A stretch of DNA of 64,000 nucleotides. Source: CAZOVB01 sp046541415 (GTDB lineage Bacteria; Planctomycetota; Phycisphaerae; SM23-33). Shown here piece after piece: positions 45,804-54,221 of the stretch. The notes below the pieces were generated by a model. It was not told the DNA's origin. It saw only the letters and a program-made list of their open reading frames with translations, and ran no database searches. The stretch covers positions 62,001-126,000 of the forward strand of contig JBKHDI010000002.1 in the NCBI GenBank assembly GCA_046541415.1, read 5' to 3'. The stretch's first letter is position 1; each line of letters begins with the position of its first letter. Made by a program: the position numbers and the translations under genes.

Positions 45804-46080
45804 TTCTCGCAGATTGTACCAGAGCATTCCCGGTTGCAACAGTGGACAAAAGGGGGGTTAATGGAATCTTAACTGCCGGATTCGGCCCCACTTCGGGACT
45901 TTCGTCCAGCGGTGGGTCTTTGCAGAATCTTAGTGATTCCGCCTCGAACGGACCGACGACAAAATATGTGGGCCTTGGTACTATACTGGTAGTGAGGAGT
46001 TACTGCCTCGGCGGCGGGTGGCGGACTGGTCCGGCCCGGCCTGTCGGAACGACACAGCCCACAGTTTTAGAAGAAGATCA
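45804..46080. promoter_or_regulatory. Divergent regulator/phoU control region
   Basis: 277 bases. It contains the direct repeat GAATCTTA at 45864-45871 and 45925-45932, and a TATACT box at 45982-45987 pointing to phoU without a clear -35, as expected for an activator-dependent promoter. The repeat could be a binding site of the adjacent regulator; it does not match the E. coli Pho box. Confidence 0.35.
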
Positions 46081-46758
46081 ATGCGAGAGTTGCAACAGAG
46101 GCTGGAGAAGGTGATCCTGCGGTTGGACACGATGGGCATGCGTGTCGAGCAGGCGGTGGTGGATGCGATCCGGGCGATCGACGAGGTCGATGCGGACTTC
46201 GGCCGCCAGGTGTCCCGTCGCGACGAGATCATCGACAAGGAGGAGGTGGAGATCGAGCAGGATTGCATCCGGCTGCTGGCGCTGTACCAGCCGGCGGCGA
46301 TCGATCTGCGCACGGTCTGCACGATTATCAAGGTCAACAGCGACCTGGAGCGGATTGCGGACCTGGCGGCGGGCATGGGCAGACGGGTCAAGCACATGGT
46401 CGAGTGCGAGATCGACCTGAGCGAGTATCCGCGGTTCAGCCAGCTGGTCCAGGCGACGGTGGATAACGTCGGCAGGACGGTCCGGATGCTTTCGGTACCG
46501 GATTCGGGCATCGCCCGGCGGGTGATCGAGCTGGACGTCCAGATCGACCGGGCCTACAAGGACGTCGTCCGCAACGTGCTGGACAACGAGTCGCAGCGGG
46601 TAGGCGGGGCCGAGTCGGCCATTACAGTTATCAACTTCGCCCGGGCCCTGGAGCGGATCGGCGATCTGTGCACGAACATTGCCGAGGACATCATCTTTCT
46701 TCGCACCGGCGACATTGTGCGCCACCAGCAGTTGCCCAGCCCGGAGGAGGCGCAATGA
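46081..46758 (+). CDS. phoU: PhoU-like phosphate signalling regulator
   Basis: 225 residues from the ATG at 46081. All-helical two-repeat protein with the PhoU metal-binding patterns: in repeat 1 DEVDADFGRQVSRRDEIIDKEEVEIEQDC across 45-73, and in repeat 2 VIELDVQIDRAYKDVVRNVLDN. The end reads ERIGDLCTNIAEDIIFLRTG, matching the family ERIGDHATNIAE motif. PhoU links the Pst transporter with the PhoR/PhoB pair. Pst genes are not in this window. Confidence 0.92.
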   Translation: MRELQQRLEKVILRLDTMGMRVEQAVVDAIRAIDEVDADFGRQVSRRDEIIDKEEVEIEQDCIRLLALYQPAAIDLRTVCTIIKVNSDLERIADLAAGMGRRVKHMVECEIDLSEYPRFSQLVQATVDNVGRTVRMLSVPDSGIARRVIELDVQIDRAYKDVVRNVLDNESQRVGGAESAITVINFARALERIGDLCTNIAEDIIFLRTGDIVRHQQLPSPEEAQ

Positions 46759-46792
46759 GCCCAAGCTTCGCACGTTTCGAGACTTAATTGTC

Positions 46793-46821
46793 TTGTCACT
46801 CCGCGGCTGGGCTCGTAGAAT
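46793..46821 (+). promoter_or_regulatory. Promoter of the glycosyltransferase gene
   Basis: TTGTCA (46793-46798), 17-base spacer, TAGAAT (46816-46821): five of six matches in each box. 57 bases before the start codon. Confidence 0.65.
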
Positions 46822-46878
46822 ACCATCCAGTGGGGAGTCTCCTACTGCATTGCTGACACCAGGAAAAGGACCATCCGC

Positions 46879-48411
46879 ATGGATTGGAGCAGCTTGGGCC
46901 AAACCCTGTTCATGACCATCTACACGATCATGCTGATCGTGGTCTCGATCTATGGGTTCCACCGGTACGTACTGGTGTACCTGTACTATCGCCATCGCAA
47001 GAAGGTCCCCCAGCCGGGCAAGCTGACAGATTGGCCTGCCGTGACCATCCAGTTGCCGATGTTCAACGAGCAGCACGTGGCCAGCCGGATCATCAAGCAG
47101 GCCTGCAAGATCGATTACCCGCGCCAGAAGCTGCAGATCCAGGTCCTGGACGACTCGACCGACAGCACGACCGAGATCGCCCGGGCGGCCGCCGACGAGA
47201 TGCGGGCCCGGGGATTCGATATCGAATTCATCCACCGCGACAACCGCGAGGGATACAAGGCCGGTGCCCTGGCCAACGGGCTCAAGACCGCCAAGGGCGA
47301 GTTCGTCACGATCTTCGATGCCGACTTCGTTCCCGAGAGCTGGTTCCTCAAACGCAGCCTGCCGTACTTCACCAACGAGAAGGTCTGCGTGGTCCAGACG
47401 CGATGGGAACACCTCAACCGCGACCAGAGCCTGCTGACCCGCAGCCAGGCGATCTTCCTGGACGGTCACTTCGCCATCGAGCACGTCGCCCGGAACCGCA
47501 GCGAGCGGTTCATGGCGTTCAACGGCACGGCCGGGACGTGGCGGCGCGAGGCGATCGCCGATGCCGGCGGCTGGCGACACGATACACTCACCGAAGATCT
47601 GGACCTGTCCTACCGGGCCCAGCTTCGCGGGTGGAAGTTCGTCTTCCTGCCGGAACTGACCAGCCCGGCTGAACTGCCCCCGGAAATGCACGCCTTCAAG
47701 GCCCAGCAGTTCCGCTGGACCAAGGGCGGGGCCCAGACGGCCCTGAAGATGCTGCCAAAGGTCATGCTCTCGAAAATGTCGCTGAAGGTCAAGGTCGAGG
47801 CGTTCTTCCAGCTGACAGCCTTCTGCGTGCACCTGTTCATGCTCGTGCTCGTGCTGCTGATGTTCCCGGCGATGTACCTCCAGACCGTGCCGATGGAGAA
47901 CGACTCGATCTGGCGGGGCTTGTTCGACATGGGCGTTCTGACCTTGGCGACGTTCTCCGGCAGCGTGTTCTACCTGGCCGGCCAGCGCGAACTGCAGGGC
48001 GACTGGAGATCGGCCCTGAAGTACCTGCCGATGATGATGGCCTTGGGGGCGGGGCTTTGTATCAGCAACTCCAAGGCGGTGCTCGAAGCGATCTTCGGCA
48101 AGCAGAGCGAGTTCGTCCGCACGCCGAAATACGGCAGCAAGGCCGATGCGGAACTGGAAGGCGACCTCTGCTCGCGCAAGAAGAAGCGCAGCAGCTGGCT
48201 GCCGTATATCGAGTTCGGCTTCGGGCTGTACATGACCGTCTGTGCGGTGATCAGCGTCATCAAGTTCCGTTCGGCGATGAGCACGCCGTTCTTGGTGATC
48301 TTCGCCTTCGGGTTCTACTACGTCTCGATCCTGAGCTTCCAGGCCCAGCGGCACGGCAAGCGGGCACGCCAGTCGCAGACCCGGGCCGCGGCCGAACGCA
48401 ACGCCGCCTGA
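46879..48411 (+). CDS. Processive family-2 glycosyltransferase, cellulose/mannan synthase-like
   Basis: 510 residues. One N-terminal membrane helix (10-36), then a GT-A domain with the processive-synthase signature: Asp91 in VLDDSTDS, DAD (147-149), TED (238-240) and QQFRW (276-280). Three to four C-terminal membrane helices follow. This layout matches inner-membrane polymerases that make beta-linked polysaccharides, and the sequence style recalls CslA-type glucomannan synthases. It lacks a PilZ domain, so no direct c-di-GMP control is evident. The sugar is unknown. Own promoter upstream and a terminator-like hairpin at 48434. Confidence 0.9.
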   Translation: MDWSSLGQTLFMTIYTIMLIVVSIYGFHRYVLVYLYYRHRKKVPQPGKLTDWPAVTIQLPMFNEQHVASRIIKQACKIDYPRQKLQIQVLDDSTDSTTEIARAAADEMRARGFDIEFIHRDNREGYKAGALANGLKTAKGEFVTIFDADFVPESWFLKRSLPYFTNEKVCVVQTRWEHLNRDQSLLTRSQAIFLDGHFAIEHVARNRSERFMAFNGTAGTWRREAIADAGGWRHDTLTEDLDLSYRAQLRGWKFVFLPELTSPAELPPEMHAFKAQQFRWTKGGAQTALKMLPKVMLSKMSLKVKVEAFFQLTAFCVHLFMLVLVLLMFPAMYLQTVPMENDSIWRGLFDMGVLTLATFSGSVFYLAGQRELQGDWRSALKYLPMMMALGAGLCISNSKAVLEAIFGKQSEFVRTPKYGSKADAELEGDLCSRKKKRSSWLPYIEFGFGLYMTVCAVISVIKFRSAMSTPFLVIFAFGFYYVSILSFQAQRHGKRARQSQTRAAAERNAA

Positions 48412-48433
48412 ACGCCCGGTCATGCAGATATTT

Positions 48434-48470
48434 CGGGCCCGCGGTCGTAACAGGCCGACGGGCCCGTTTG
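48434..48470 (+). terminator. Likely terminator after the glycosyltransferase
   Basis: CGGGCCCG occurs at 48434-48441 and again at 48459-48466, forming a perfect 8-bp stem with a 17-base loop, followed by TTTG. Both arms are also self-complementary. Confidence 0.55.
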
Positions 48471-48485
48471 CTGCGCCGCAGGTGC

Positions 48486-48514
48486 TTGTCCCGTCCGGCC
48501 CGACAGGATATGCT
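48486..48514 (+). promoter_or_regulatory. Promoter of the zinc-ribbon/pilT/cysE operon
   Basis: TTGTCC (48486-48491), 17-base spacer, TATGCT (48509-48514), directly before the 48532 gene. Four of six matches in each box, with the same -10 as the S10-operon promoter. Confidence 0.5.
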
Positions 48515-48531
48515 CTAGAAATGGTGAACCC

Positions 48532-48879
48532 ATGATCGGTTTTGTCAGCCCTGCGATGTTTGGCGCCGCGATCTACCTGCTGATCGGCCTGCTCGTCCTG
48601 GGGCTGTTGGCCTTGGTGGCCGCGGTACTCGGCTGGGCCGCCTGGCGAGGCCATTGCCTGACGGTTCGCCAGAGTCGGGCCGAGGCACAAGCCGCCCTGA
48701 ACCGGCTGGATCGGAGAGGCCAGCTCAAGCCGCCGACCGGCCGGGGCCTGTGCGATGTCTGTCAGCACCTGTCGGATTCAGTCCTCTTCCTGCCCACCGG
48801 GCAGCGGCTTTGTCCGACCTGCTACGACGAACGGATCGACAGCGAAAGCCGCGAGGAACCGCCATGCCCGAAGAACTGA
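48532..48879 (+). CDS. Small membrane protein with zinc-ribbon-like C-terminus
   Basis: 115 residues. One long hydrophobic segment (about 10-38), a short helical linker (RAEAQAALNRLDRRGQ), and a cytoplasmic-type motif Cys-x2-Cys (CDVC) with a second Cys-x2-Cys (CPTC) 18 residues on: a probable zinc ribbon. It overlaps pilT by 16 bases, so the pair is translationally linked. No family recognised. A role in assembling or regulating the pilus retraction machinery is a guess from position. Confidence 0.65.
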   Translation: MIGFVSPAMFGAAIYLLIGLLVLGLLALVAAVLGWAAWRGHCLTVRQSRAEAQAALNRLDRRGQLKPPTGRGLCDVCQHLSDSVLFLPTGQRLCPTCYDERIDSESREEPPCPKN

Positions 48880-50030
48880 CGCTGGATACGCCGCTCTACC
48901 AGGCCGACGAGAACCGCATGCTCTCGGTGGGCGACCTGCTGGGTTACTTCACCACGCAGGGGACGATGCGCGTCAGCGACCTGCACCTGAAGGTCGGCTG
49001 TCCGCCGATCTACCGGCTGGACGGAAAGCTGCAGAAGATCAAGGGCCGGCCCCTCTCGGCCGAGACGATCGAGAAGATGGTTTCGGTCCTCCTGGCCGAG
49101 GGCGAACTGGAGCGACTGGCCGAGGGCGGGGCGGTCGACAGCAGCTGCTTTACCGATCAGCTGCAGTTCCGCCTGAACATCTTCCACGAGAACGACGGCC
49201 TGTCGGCTGCGATCCGGGCGCTGGAATCCTCCCCGCCGGATGTCGAGCAGATCGGCTTTCCCAACCAGGTCTGGCGCGACATCGTCGCCAAACAGGCCGG
49301 GCTGGTGCTGCTGACGGGGATCACCGGGTCGGGCAAGAGCACGACCATTGCCTCGATGATCAACCACATCGCCCGGACGCGCCCCTGCCGGATCATCACG
49401 CTGGAAGACCCGATCGAATACCGCCTCAGCTGCCAGGCCGGGATCATCTCGCAGCGCGAGGTGGGCCGCGACGTACCCTCCTTCGAGCGGGGCCTGCGGG
49501 ACTGCCTCCGCGAAGACCCGGACGTGATCTTCGTCGGCGAGATGCGCGACGTCGAGTCGACGATGTGGACCCTGACGGCCGCCGAGACAGGCCACCTGGT
49601 TTTCTCCACGTTGCACACGCGCGACGTGCGCGGCACGATTACGCGGATCCTGGACATGTTCCCGCCCCAAAGGCAGGACGAGGTGTCCAGCCAATTGTCG
49701 CTGGGCCTGAGCTACGTAATCGCCCAGAAACTCGTGCCCCGCGCCGACGGGCAGGGGCGTGTGGTGGCCATGGAAATCCTGCGAAACAGCTACGCGATCG
49801 GCAACCTGATCCGCCTGCGCAAGCTCGAACAGATCTACTCGCACCTGCAGACCAAGACCAAGGACACCAGCGAAGAACGGATGACCACGATGGAGCGGTC
49901 GCTGGCGCTGCTGGTCCGCCAGGGGCTGGTCGCACCCCTGGAAGCGGAAAAATGGGCCGAGGATCGCGCCGCCTTCCTGGACGAGATGAAACGCATCGAG
50001 GCCGACAAGGCCCGGGAGTCTTCCCGATGA
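48864..50030 (+). CDS. pilT: PilT-type pilus retraction ATPase
   Basis: 388 residues from the ATG at 48864 after GAGGAA. N-terminal PAS-like domain with SDLHLKVGCPPIYRLDG. RecA-like domain with Walker A GITGSGKST (152-160), Asp box (TLEDPIEY), Walker B VIFVGEMRD (221-229) and His box TGHLVFSTLHTRD. No zinc tetracysteine, as expected for PilT rather than PilB. It depolymerises type IV pili from the cytoplasmic side. It stands apart from the assembly ATPase at 60.5 kb. ATGA overlap with cysE. Confidence 0.92.
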   Translation: MPEELTLDTPLYQADENRMLSVGDLLGYFTTQGTMRVSDLHLKVGCPPIYRLDGKLQKIKGRPLSAETIEKMVSVLLAEGELERLAEGGAVDSSCFTDQLQFRLNIFHENDGLSAAIRALESSPPDVEQIGFPNQVWRDIVAKQAGLVLLTGITGSGKSTTIASMINHIARTRPCRIITLEDPIEYRLSCQAGIISQREVGRDVPSFERGLRDCLREDPDVIFVGEMRDVESTMWTLTAAETGHLVFSTLHTRDVRGTITRILDMFPPQRQDEVSSQLSLGLSYVIAQKLVPRADGQGRVVAMEILRNSYAIGNLIRLRKLEQIYSHLQTKTKDTSEERMTTMERSLALLVRQGLVAPLEAEKWAEDRAAFLDEMKRIEADKARESSR

Positions 50031-50965
50031 CGCACCGACTGACCGGACGCGTGCCGGAATGGACCGAGAAGTTGCTGGACAGCTACCACGCCGGCGATCC
50101 GCTGAACCGCATCGGCGATCTGGCCCTGCCCAGTCGCACGCGGATCTTCGAGATCCTCGACTCGCTGCGGCGCATTCTCTTTCCCGGGTACTTCGGGAGG
50201 AAGATGCTTACCGAGCAGTCCGTGCGGTACGTGGTGGGGGACCTGCTGGTCCAGGTGGCCGCCGAACTGATCGAGCAGATCACCTTCTGCTTCTGCGCCG
50301 ACCGCAACTGCCCCGAGTGTCAGACCCTCGATGACTGCAAGGACCGGGCCGCAGAGATCGCCGAGGCGTTCCTGTCGCGCCTGCCGGATGTGCGAGCCAA
50401 GCTGGGCCTGGATGCCCAGGCCGCCTACGACGGCGACCCCGCCGCGCGGAGCATCGAGGAGATCGTCTACTGCTACCCGGGCTTCTACGCGGTAACGGTC
50501 CACCGCCTGGCCCACGAATTGTTCGAACTGGGCGTCCCGCTCATGCCCCGCATCCTCTCCGAGCACGCCCACGGCATGACCGGGACGGACATCCACCCCG
50601 GCGCGAAGATCGGCAGGCGGTTCTTCATCGACCATGCCACCGGCGTGGTCATCGGCGAGACGACCGAGATCGGCGACAACGTCAAGATCTATCAGGGCGT
50701 GACGCTGGGGGCCAAGAGCTTCCCCAAGGACGAGCGAGGCCGCGCCATCAAGGGCCTCAAGCGACACCCGACCCTCGAAGACAACGTGACAATCTACGCC
50801 AATGCCACCATCCTCGGCGGCCAGACCGTCATCGGCCGCGGCGTGACCATCGCGGGCAACACGTTCGTTACCGAAAGCGTCTCAGCCGAAAGCCTCGTCA
50901 CCCACGAGCCGCCGAAACTCAACGTCCGGTCCAAACGCGACCGCGGCAGCAAGCCGGCCGACTAA
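50027..50965 (+). CDS. cysE: Serine O-acetyltransferase
   Basis: 312 residues from the ATG at 50027. The N-terminal helical domain is long (to ~180) and contains a CFCADRNCPECQTLDDC-like cysteine cluster near 90. The C-terminal left-handed beta-helix has the hexapeptide repeats DIHPGAKIGRRFFIDHATGVVIGETTEIG in order and KRHPTLEDNVTIYANATILGG. It makes O-acetylserine for cysteine synthesis. The family is also annotated EpsC in exopolysaccharide clusters. Its stop overlaps the convergent toxin gene's stop by four bases. Confidence 0.9.
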   Translation: MTHRLTGRVPEWTEKLLDSYHAGDPLNRIGDLALPSRTRIFEILDSLRRILFPGYFGRKMLTEQSVRYVVGDLLVQVAAELIEQITFCFCADRNCPECQTLDDCKDRAAEIAEAFLSRLPDVRAKLGLDAQAAYDGDPAARSIEEIVYCYPGFYAVTVHRLAHELFELGVPLMPRILSEHAHGMTGTDIHPGAKIGRRFFIDHATGVVIGETTEIGDNVKIYQGVTLGAKSFPKDERGRAIKGLKRHPTLEDNVTIYANATILGGQTVIGRGVTIAGNTFVTESVSAESLVTHEPPKLNVRSKRDRGSKPAD

Positions 50966-51348
50966 ACCGCCTTCTGGCGGAACCAGGCTGCGATCTGCTC
51001 CTTGCCCGCCTGCCCCGTCGCCACCGAGATCGTCAGGTCGACCAGCCCCTCTTCGTCGCTCTCGATCTGGACGTCATTGATGGCCAGAAACACGATCGCC
51101 GATGCTGCGCCGGTCCGTTTGTTCCCATCGAGGAATGGGTGGTTCTGTACGATGTGGTACAGGTAGGCCGCTGCCATCTGGAAGAGGTCTTCGTGCAAGT
51201 ACTGCCCGCCGAAGGATGCTTTGGGCATGGCAACTGCCGATTCCAGCAGGCCCACGTCCCGCGTTCCTTCCGTCCCGCCGTAGGCTTCCAGCAGGCTCTG
51301 ATGCAGGCGGATTACCTTTGCCAGGTCGAGAAATCGAGGTTCCGACAT
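50962..51348 (-). CDS. doc: Doc-type Fic-fold toxin
   Basis: 128 residues. Fic motif HPFLDGNKRTG (70-80). The NKR form, with Lys where Fic AMP-transferases have Gly, is the Doc kinase type. Doc of phage P1 phosphorylates EF-Tu and stops translation. It is encoded 4 bases after its antitoxin and converges on cysE. Complete length for the family and the catalytic His70 is present, so it is probably functional. Confidence 0.9.
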   Translation of the reverse strand: MSEPRFLDLAKVIRLHQSLLEAYGGTEGTRDVGLLESAVAMPKASFGGQYLHEDLFQMAAAYLYHIVQNHPFLDGNKRTGAASAIVFLAINDVQIESDEEGLVDLTISVATGQAGKEQIAAWFRQKAV

Positions 51349-51352
51349 GGAT

Positions 51353-51580
51353 CTACTCCGCGAGCTTCTTCATGGCTCGGCCGAACCGCTTGTGGACCAT
51401 CTCCACCGCCTCGTCGAACTTCTTCTCCTCTGCTTCATCCCGCACGGGCGTCAGAACCAGCGATCGGCCGTCCGTAAGAATTTCGAACTCGGTCTCGGCC
51501 GTGGCCCCGAGCAGTTCAAGGATGGGCTTGTCGATGATCATGGCATAACTGTTGCCGTGCTTTGTCAATGTCTTGGTCAT
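51353..51580 (-). CDS. AbrB/MazE-type antitoxin
   Basis: 75 residues from the ATG at 51580, preceded by AGGAG; the frame upstream runs through the operator. N-terminal swapped-hairpin DNA-binding fold (MTKTLTKHGNSYAMIIDKPI, LILTPV-like second strand) and an acidic/basic C-terminal helix (EEKKFDEAVEMVHKRFGRAM) that would bind the toxin. Classic Doc partners are Phd proteins, so this is the alternative AbrB-type pairing. It probably represses its own promoter. Confidence 0.85.
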   Translation of the reverse strand: MTKTLTKHGNSYAMIIDKPILELLGATAETEFEILTDGRSLVLTPVRDEAEEKKFDEAVEMVHKRFGRAMKKLAE

Positions 51581-51599
51581 GGTGGTACTCCTGGTAGAG

Positions 51600-51637
51600 G
51601 TATACATAGTATACACGCCGTATACCCGTTCAGGCAA
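51600..51637 (-). promoter_or_regulatory. Toxin-antitoxin promoter with triple GTATAC operator
   Basis: The palindrome GTATAC occurs three times, at 51600-51605, 51609-51614 and 51620-51625. On the minus strand a -10 TATACT (51613-51608) sits within the middle copy, with TTGCCT (51637-51632) 18 bases before it. Repressor binding here would block polymerase directly, as in autoregulated antitoxin operons. Confidence 0.6.
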
Positions 51638-51700
51638 GTCGTTCTTGCACTGGTCGCCGTCGCGAGGTCCTCGTGTATCCCGTTCGAGCGTCTCGTCTGC

Positions 51701-51729
51701 TTGACAGGCGGGCGGGGGAAAAGTAGGCT
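51701..51729 (+). promoter_or_regulatory. Promoter of the ABC transporter operon
   Basis: Perfect TTGACA (51701-51706), 17-base spacer, TAGGCT (51724-51729), 42 bases before the start codon. Confidence 0.65.
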
Positions 51730-51771
51730 GTTCAGCGACGCCACGTCCCTTCAGCCAGAGAAGAGGTAGCC

Positions 51772-53229
51772 ATGCCCGAGACCCCGCAGAATGACATGAG
51801 CAAGCATCGGCTGCGCGGCTTTGCCGACTACTTCCCCTTCGGCCCGGCCCCGTTTGTGATTTTCGTCTTGACCGTGCTTTCGGGGATCTACCTGGCGGTC
51901 AACCCCGTGCCGGAAGTCCAGGCCGATCTGTACATGATCACGTTCCCGGCCTTTCACCACAAGGCGTACGTGGCCGCGGCCCCGAGCTTCGAGGAGAGGA
52001 CGGGCAAGAGCGTGCGGATCGACCTGGTGCACAACACGGCCGTGCAGTCTCGCCTGCGGTCGGCCTTCTGGGCCGGGCTGGACGTGCCGGACCTCGTGGA
52101 AATCGAGATCACCTGGGCGGGGGGCTTCTTCCGCGGGCCCGTCGAGCAGGTGGGGTTCATGGACCTAAAGCCCCTGCTGGAGAGCACGACCATCGAGGTC
52201 GACGGCAAGCAGGAGCGGCTGATCGACCAGTTTCCGGCCTCGCGCCTGGCGCCCTACACCAACCGGGGGCGGATCTTCGGCATTCCCCACGATGTCCACC
52301 CGGTGATGCTCGCCTACCGGGCCGACTTGGTCGAACCCATGCTCGCCGAGATCGGCCTGACGGTCGAAGACCTCGACACGTGGGACAAGTTCGTCGCCGC
52401 CGGCCGAAGGATCGGCCAGCACAATCTCGACGGACCCACGGAACATTACATGCTCAATCTGCCGCGCAGCGACGCGATGATGCTCGAGATTCTGGTCTTC
52501 CAGCGCGGCGGGGGGTACTTTGACGCCGAGGGCAAGCTGACCATGGACAGCCAGCTCGTCCTGGACACGCTGCTCTGGTACGTGCCCCTGGCGTCGGGGA
52601 AGAAGGCCATCGCCAAATGGCCCAACATGTTCGGGCCCACGTGGGTCGAGTCGGTCCGGACCGGCTCGTGCCTGTTCTTCTTCTGCCCCGACTGGAAAAG
52701 CAAGTCCACCGAAGACCAGGTCTCCTCCATGGCCGGCAAGATGAAGCTCATGCCCCTGCCGGCCTGGACCCCCGGAGGCAGGCGGACCAGCACGTGGGGC
52801 GGGACCATGCTTGGGATTACCAAGGCCTGCGAAGACAAGGAGGCAGCCTGGAAACTCGCCCAGCACCTCTACACCGACAAGGAATCGATCGAATTCCTCT
52901 TCAAGCAGACCAACATCCTGCCCCCGTTCAAGTGGGCCTGGGACCTGGAGGTCGTCAAGCAGCCCAACGAATACTGGTCCGGCCAGCGCCTGGGTGCGAT
53001 GTACGCCGAACTGGCCCCACAGGTCCCGCCGCAATATTCCAGCCCGTACGTGCAGATGGCCAAGACCCAGTTGGGCGCCGCCCTGTCCCAGTGCGTCGAG
53101 TACTACGAGGCCAACCAGGACGACCCGGAGATCGAGACGAAACTCAGGGCCTTTGCTGCAAATGCTCTGAAAACGGAGGCCGACTACGTCCGCCGCTACA
53201 TGGAAAGGAGCGAGATCCTTGAGCGATAG
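51772..53229 (+). CDS. Membrane-anchored family-1 solute-binding protein
   Basis: 485 residues. ATG at 51772 after GAAGAGG. It begins with a 25-residue hydrophilic stretch, then one hydrophobic segment (FVIFVLTVLSGIYLAV, about 30-45) with no lipobox Cys and no evident cleavage site. It is therefore probably anchored by an uncleaved helix rather than lipidated. The rest is a MalE/UgpB-type binding protein (SFEERTGKSVRI, WAGGFF, GIPHDVHPVMLAYRADL). It feeds the two permeases that follow; CUT1 systems carry sugars or glycerol-phosphate-type solutes. It overlaps the next gene by 11 bases. Confidence 0.87.
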   Translation: MPETPQNDMSKHRLRGFADYFPFGPAPFVIFVLTVLSGIYLAVNPVPEVQADLYMITFPAFHHKAYVAAAPSFEERTGKSVRIDLVHNTAVQSRLRSAFWAGLDVPDLVEIEITWAGGFFRGPVEQVGFMDLKPLLESTTIEVDGKQERLIDQFPASRLAPYTNRGRIFGIPHDVHPVMLAYRADLVEPMLAEIGLTVEDLDTWDKFVAAGRRIGQHNLDGPTEHYMLNLPRSDAMMLEILVFQRGGGYFDAEGKLTMDSQLVLDTLLWYVPLASGKKAIAKWPNMFGPTWVESVRTGSCLFFFCPDWKSKSTEDQVSSMAGKMKLMPLPAWTPGGRRTSTWGGTMLGITKACEDKEAAWKLAQHLYTDKESIEFLFKQTNILPPFKWAWDLEVVKQPNEYWSGQRLGAMYAELAPQVPPQYSSPYVQMAKTQLGAALSQCVEYYEANQDDPEIETKLRAFAANALKTEADYVRRYMERSEILER

Positions 53230-54220
53230 AACCCGCAATCCGCTCTACAGCCAGCGGCTGGCGCCGTACCTGTTCGTCGCGCCGTTCGTGATCCTCTTTG
53301 CGGTCTTCGGCCTGTACCCGCTGGTCCGCAGCGTCTACCTGGCCCTGCACCAGACGGCCGGGCCGGGGGCGCAGGTCTTCGTCGGACTCGATAACTTCCG
53401 CTTCATGTTCTCCGACCCGCTGTTCTGGAAGGCCGTGCGGAACACCGTGATCTTCGCGGTCTTCAGCGTACTGGTGCAGGTGCCTCTGGCCCTGGGCCTG
53501 GCCCTTCTGGTCAACAGCCGCTGGCTGAAGGGTCGGAACTTCTGGCGACTCTGCTTCTTCTCGCCTCGCCTGGTGGGGATGGTGTTCGTGGCCCTGATCT
53601 TCGGGTTGATCTTCGACTACGATAGCGGCATGCTCAACAAGGCCTTGGTCGCACTGGAGGGCCCGGCCGAAGTCGTCGCCGGGCCGTTCGCCTGGCTGTG
53701 GCACCAGATCGCGGGTATCTTCACCGACAACGGCAGCTTCGGCGGGGTAAATTTAGACTGGAAGATCCAATGGCTGGAGACGCCCAGCTTCGTCCTGCCC
53801 GCGATCGTCATCACCGCGACGTGGCTGTATATCGGCTTTAACATGATCTACTTCCTGGCGGCGCTGCAGTCGGTCGACGAGCAACTGTACGAGGCGGCCG
53901 ACGTCGACGGGGCCAGCCGGCTCCAGAAGTTCTGGAACGTCACCCTGCCGTCGATCAAGCCGGTGGCCGTCTTCGTGGTGGTCCTCTCGACGATCGGCTC
54001 GTTCCAACTGTTCGAGCTGCCCTTCGTCATGTTCCGCGACGGGGGAGGGCGCGGGCCGGACAACTCCGCCCTGACGGTGGTGACGTACCTCTACCAGAGC
54101 GGGTTTGTCAGCGGGGACCTGGGCTATGCGTCCTCGATCGCCTGGACGCTGGTCGCCGGGGTGCTGGTATTGGCCCTGGTGCAGATCCGCGTCTCCGGGA
54201 CGTGGAAGAAGGATGCGTAA
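53219..54220 (+). CDS. CUT1-type sugar ABC permease (MalF/UgpA-like)
   Basis: 333 residues from the TTG at 53219, preceded by GAAAGGAG. Six to seven membrane helices and the ATPase-contact EAA loop EAADVDGASRLQKFWNVTLP (near 222-241). A short variable periplasmic insertion (about 145-180) may hold solute-contact residues. It pairs with the next gene. No ATPase gene is present, so a shared MsmX/MalK-type ATPase elsewhere is expected. Confidence 0.93.
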   Translation: MSDRTRNPLYSQRLAPYLFVAPFVILFAVFGLYPLVRSVYLALHQTAGPGAQVFVGLDNFRFMFSDPLFWKAVRNTVIFAVFSVLVQVPLALGLALLVNSRWLKGRNFWRLCFFSPRLVGMVFVALIFGLIFDYDSGMLNKALVALEGPAEVVAGPFAWLWHQIAGIFTDNGSFGGVNLDWKIQWLETPSFVLPAIVITATWLYIGFNMIYFLAALQSVDEQLYEAADVDGASRLQKFWNVTLPSIKPVAVFVVVLSTIGSFQLFELPFVMFRDGGGRGPDNSALTVVTYLYQSGFVSGDLGYASSIAWTLVAGVLVLALVQIRVSGTWKKDA

Positions 54221-54221
54221 G

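Noticed and set aside
46078..48768. Antisense open frame of 896 codons opposite phoU and the glycosyltransferase
   Set aside because: It spans two well-supported genes and the promoter between them; composition is shadow-like.
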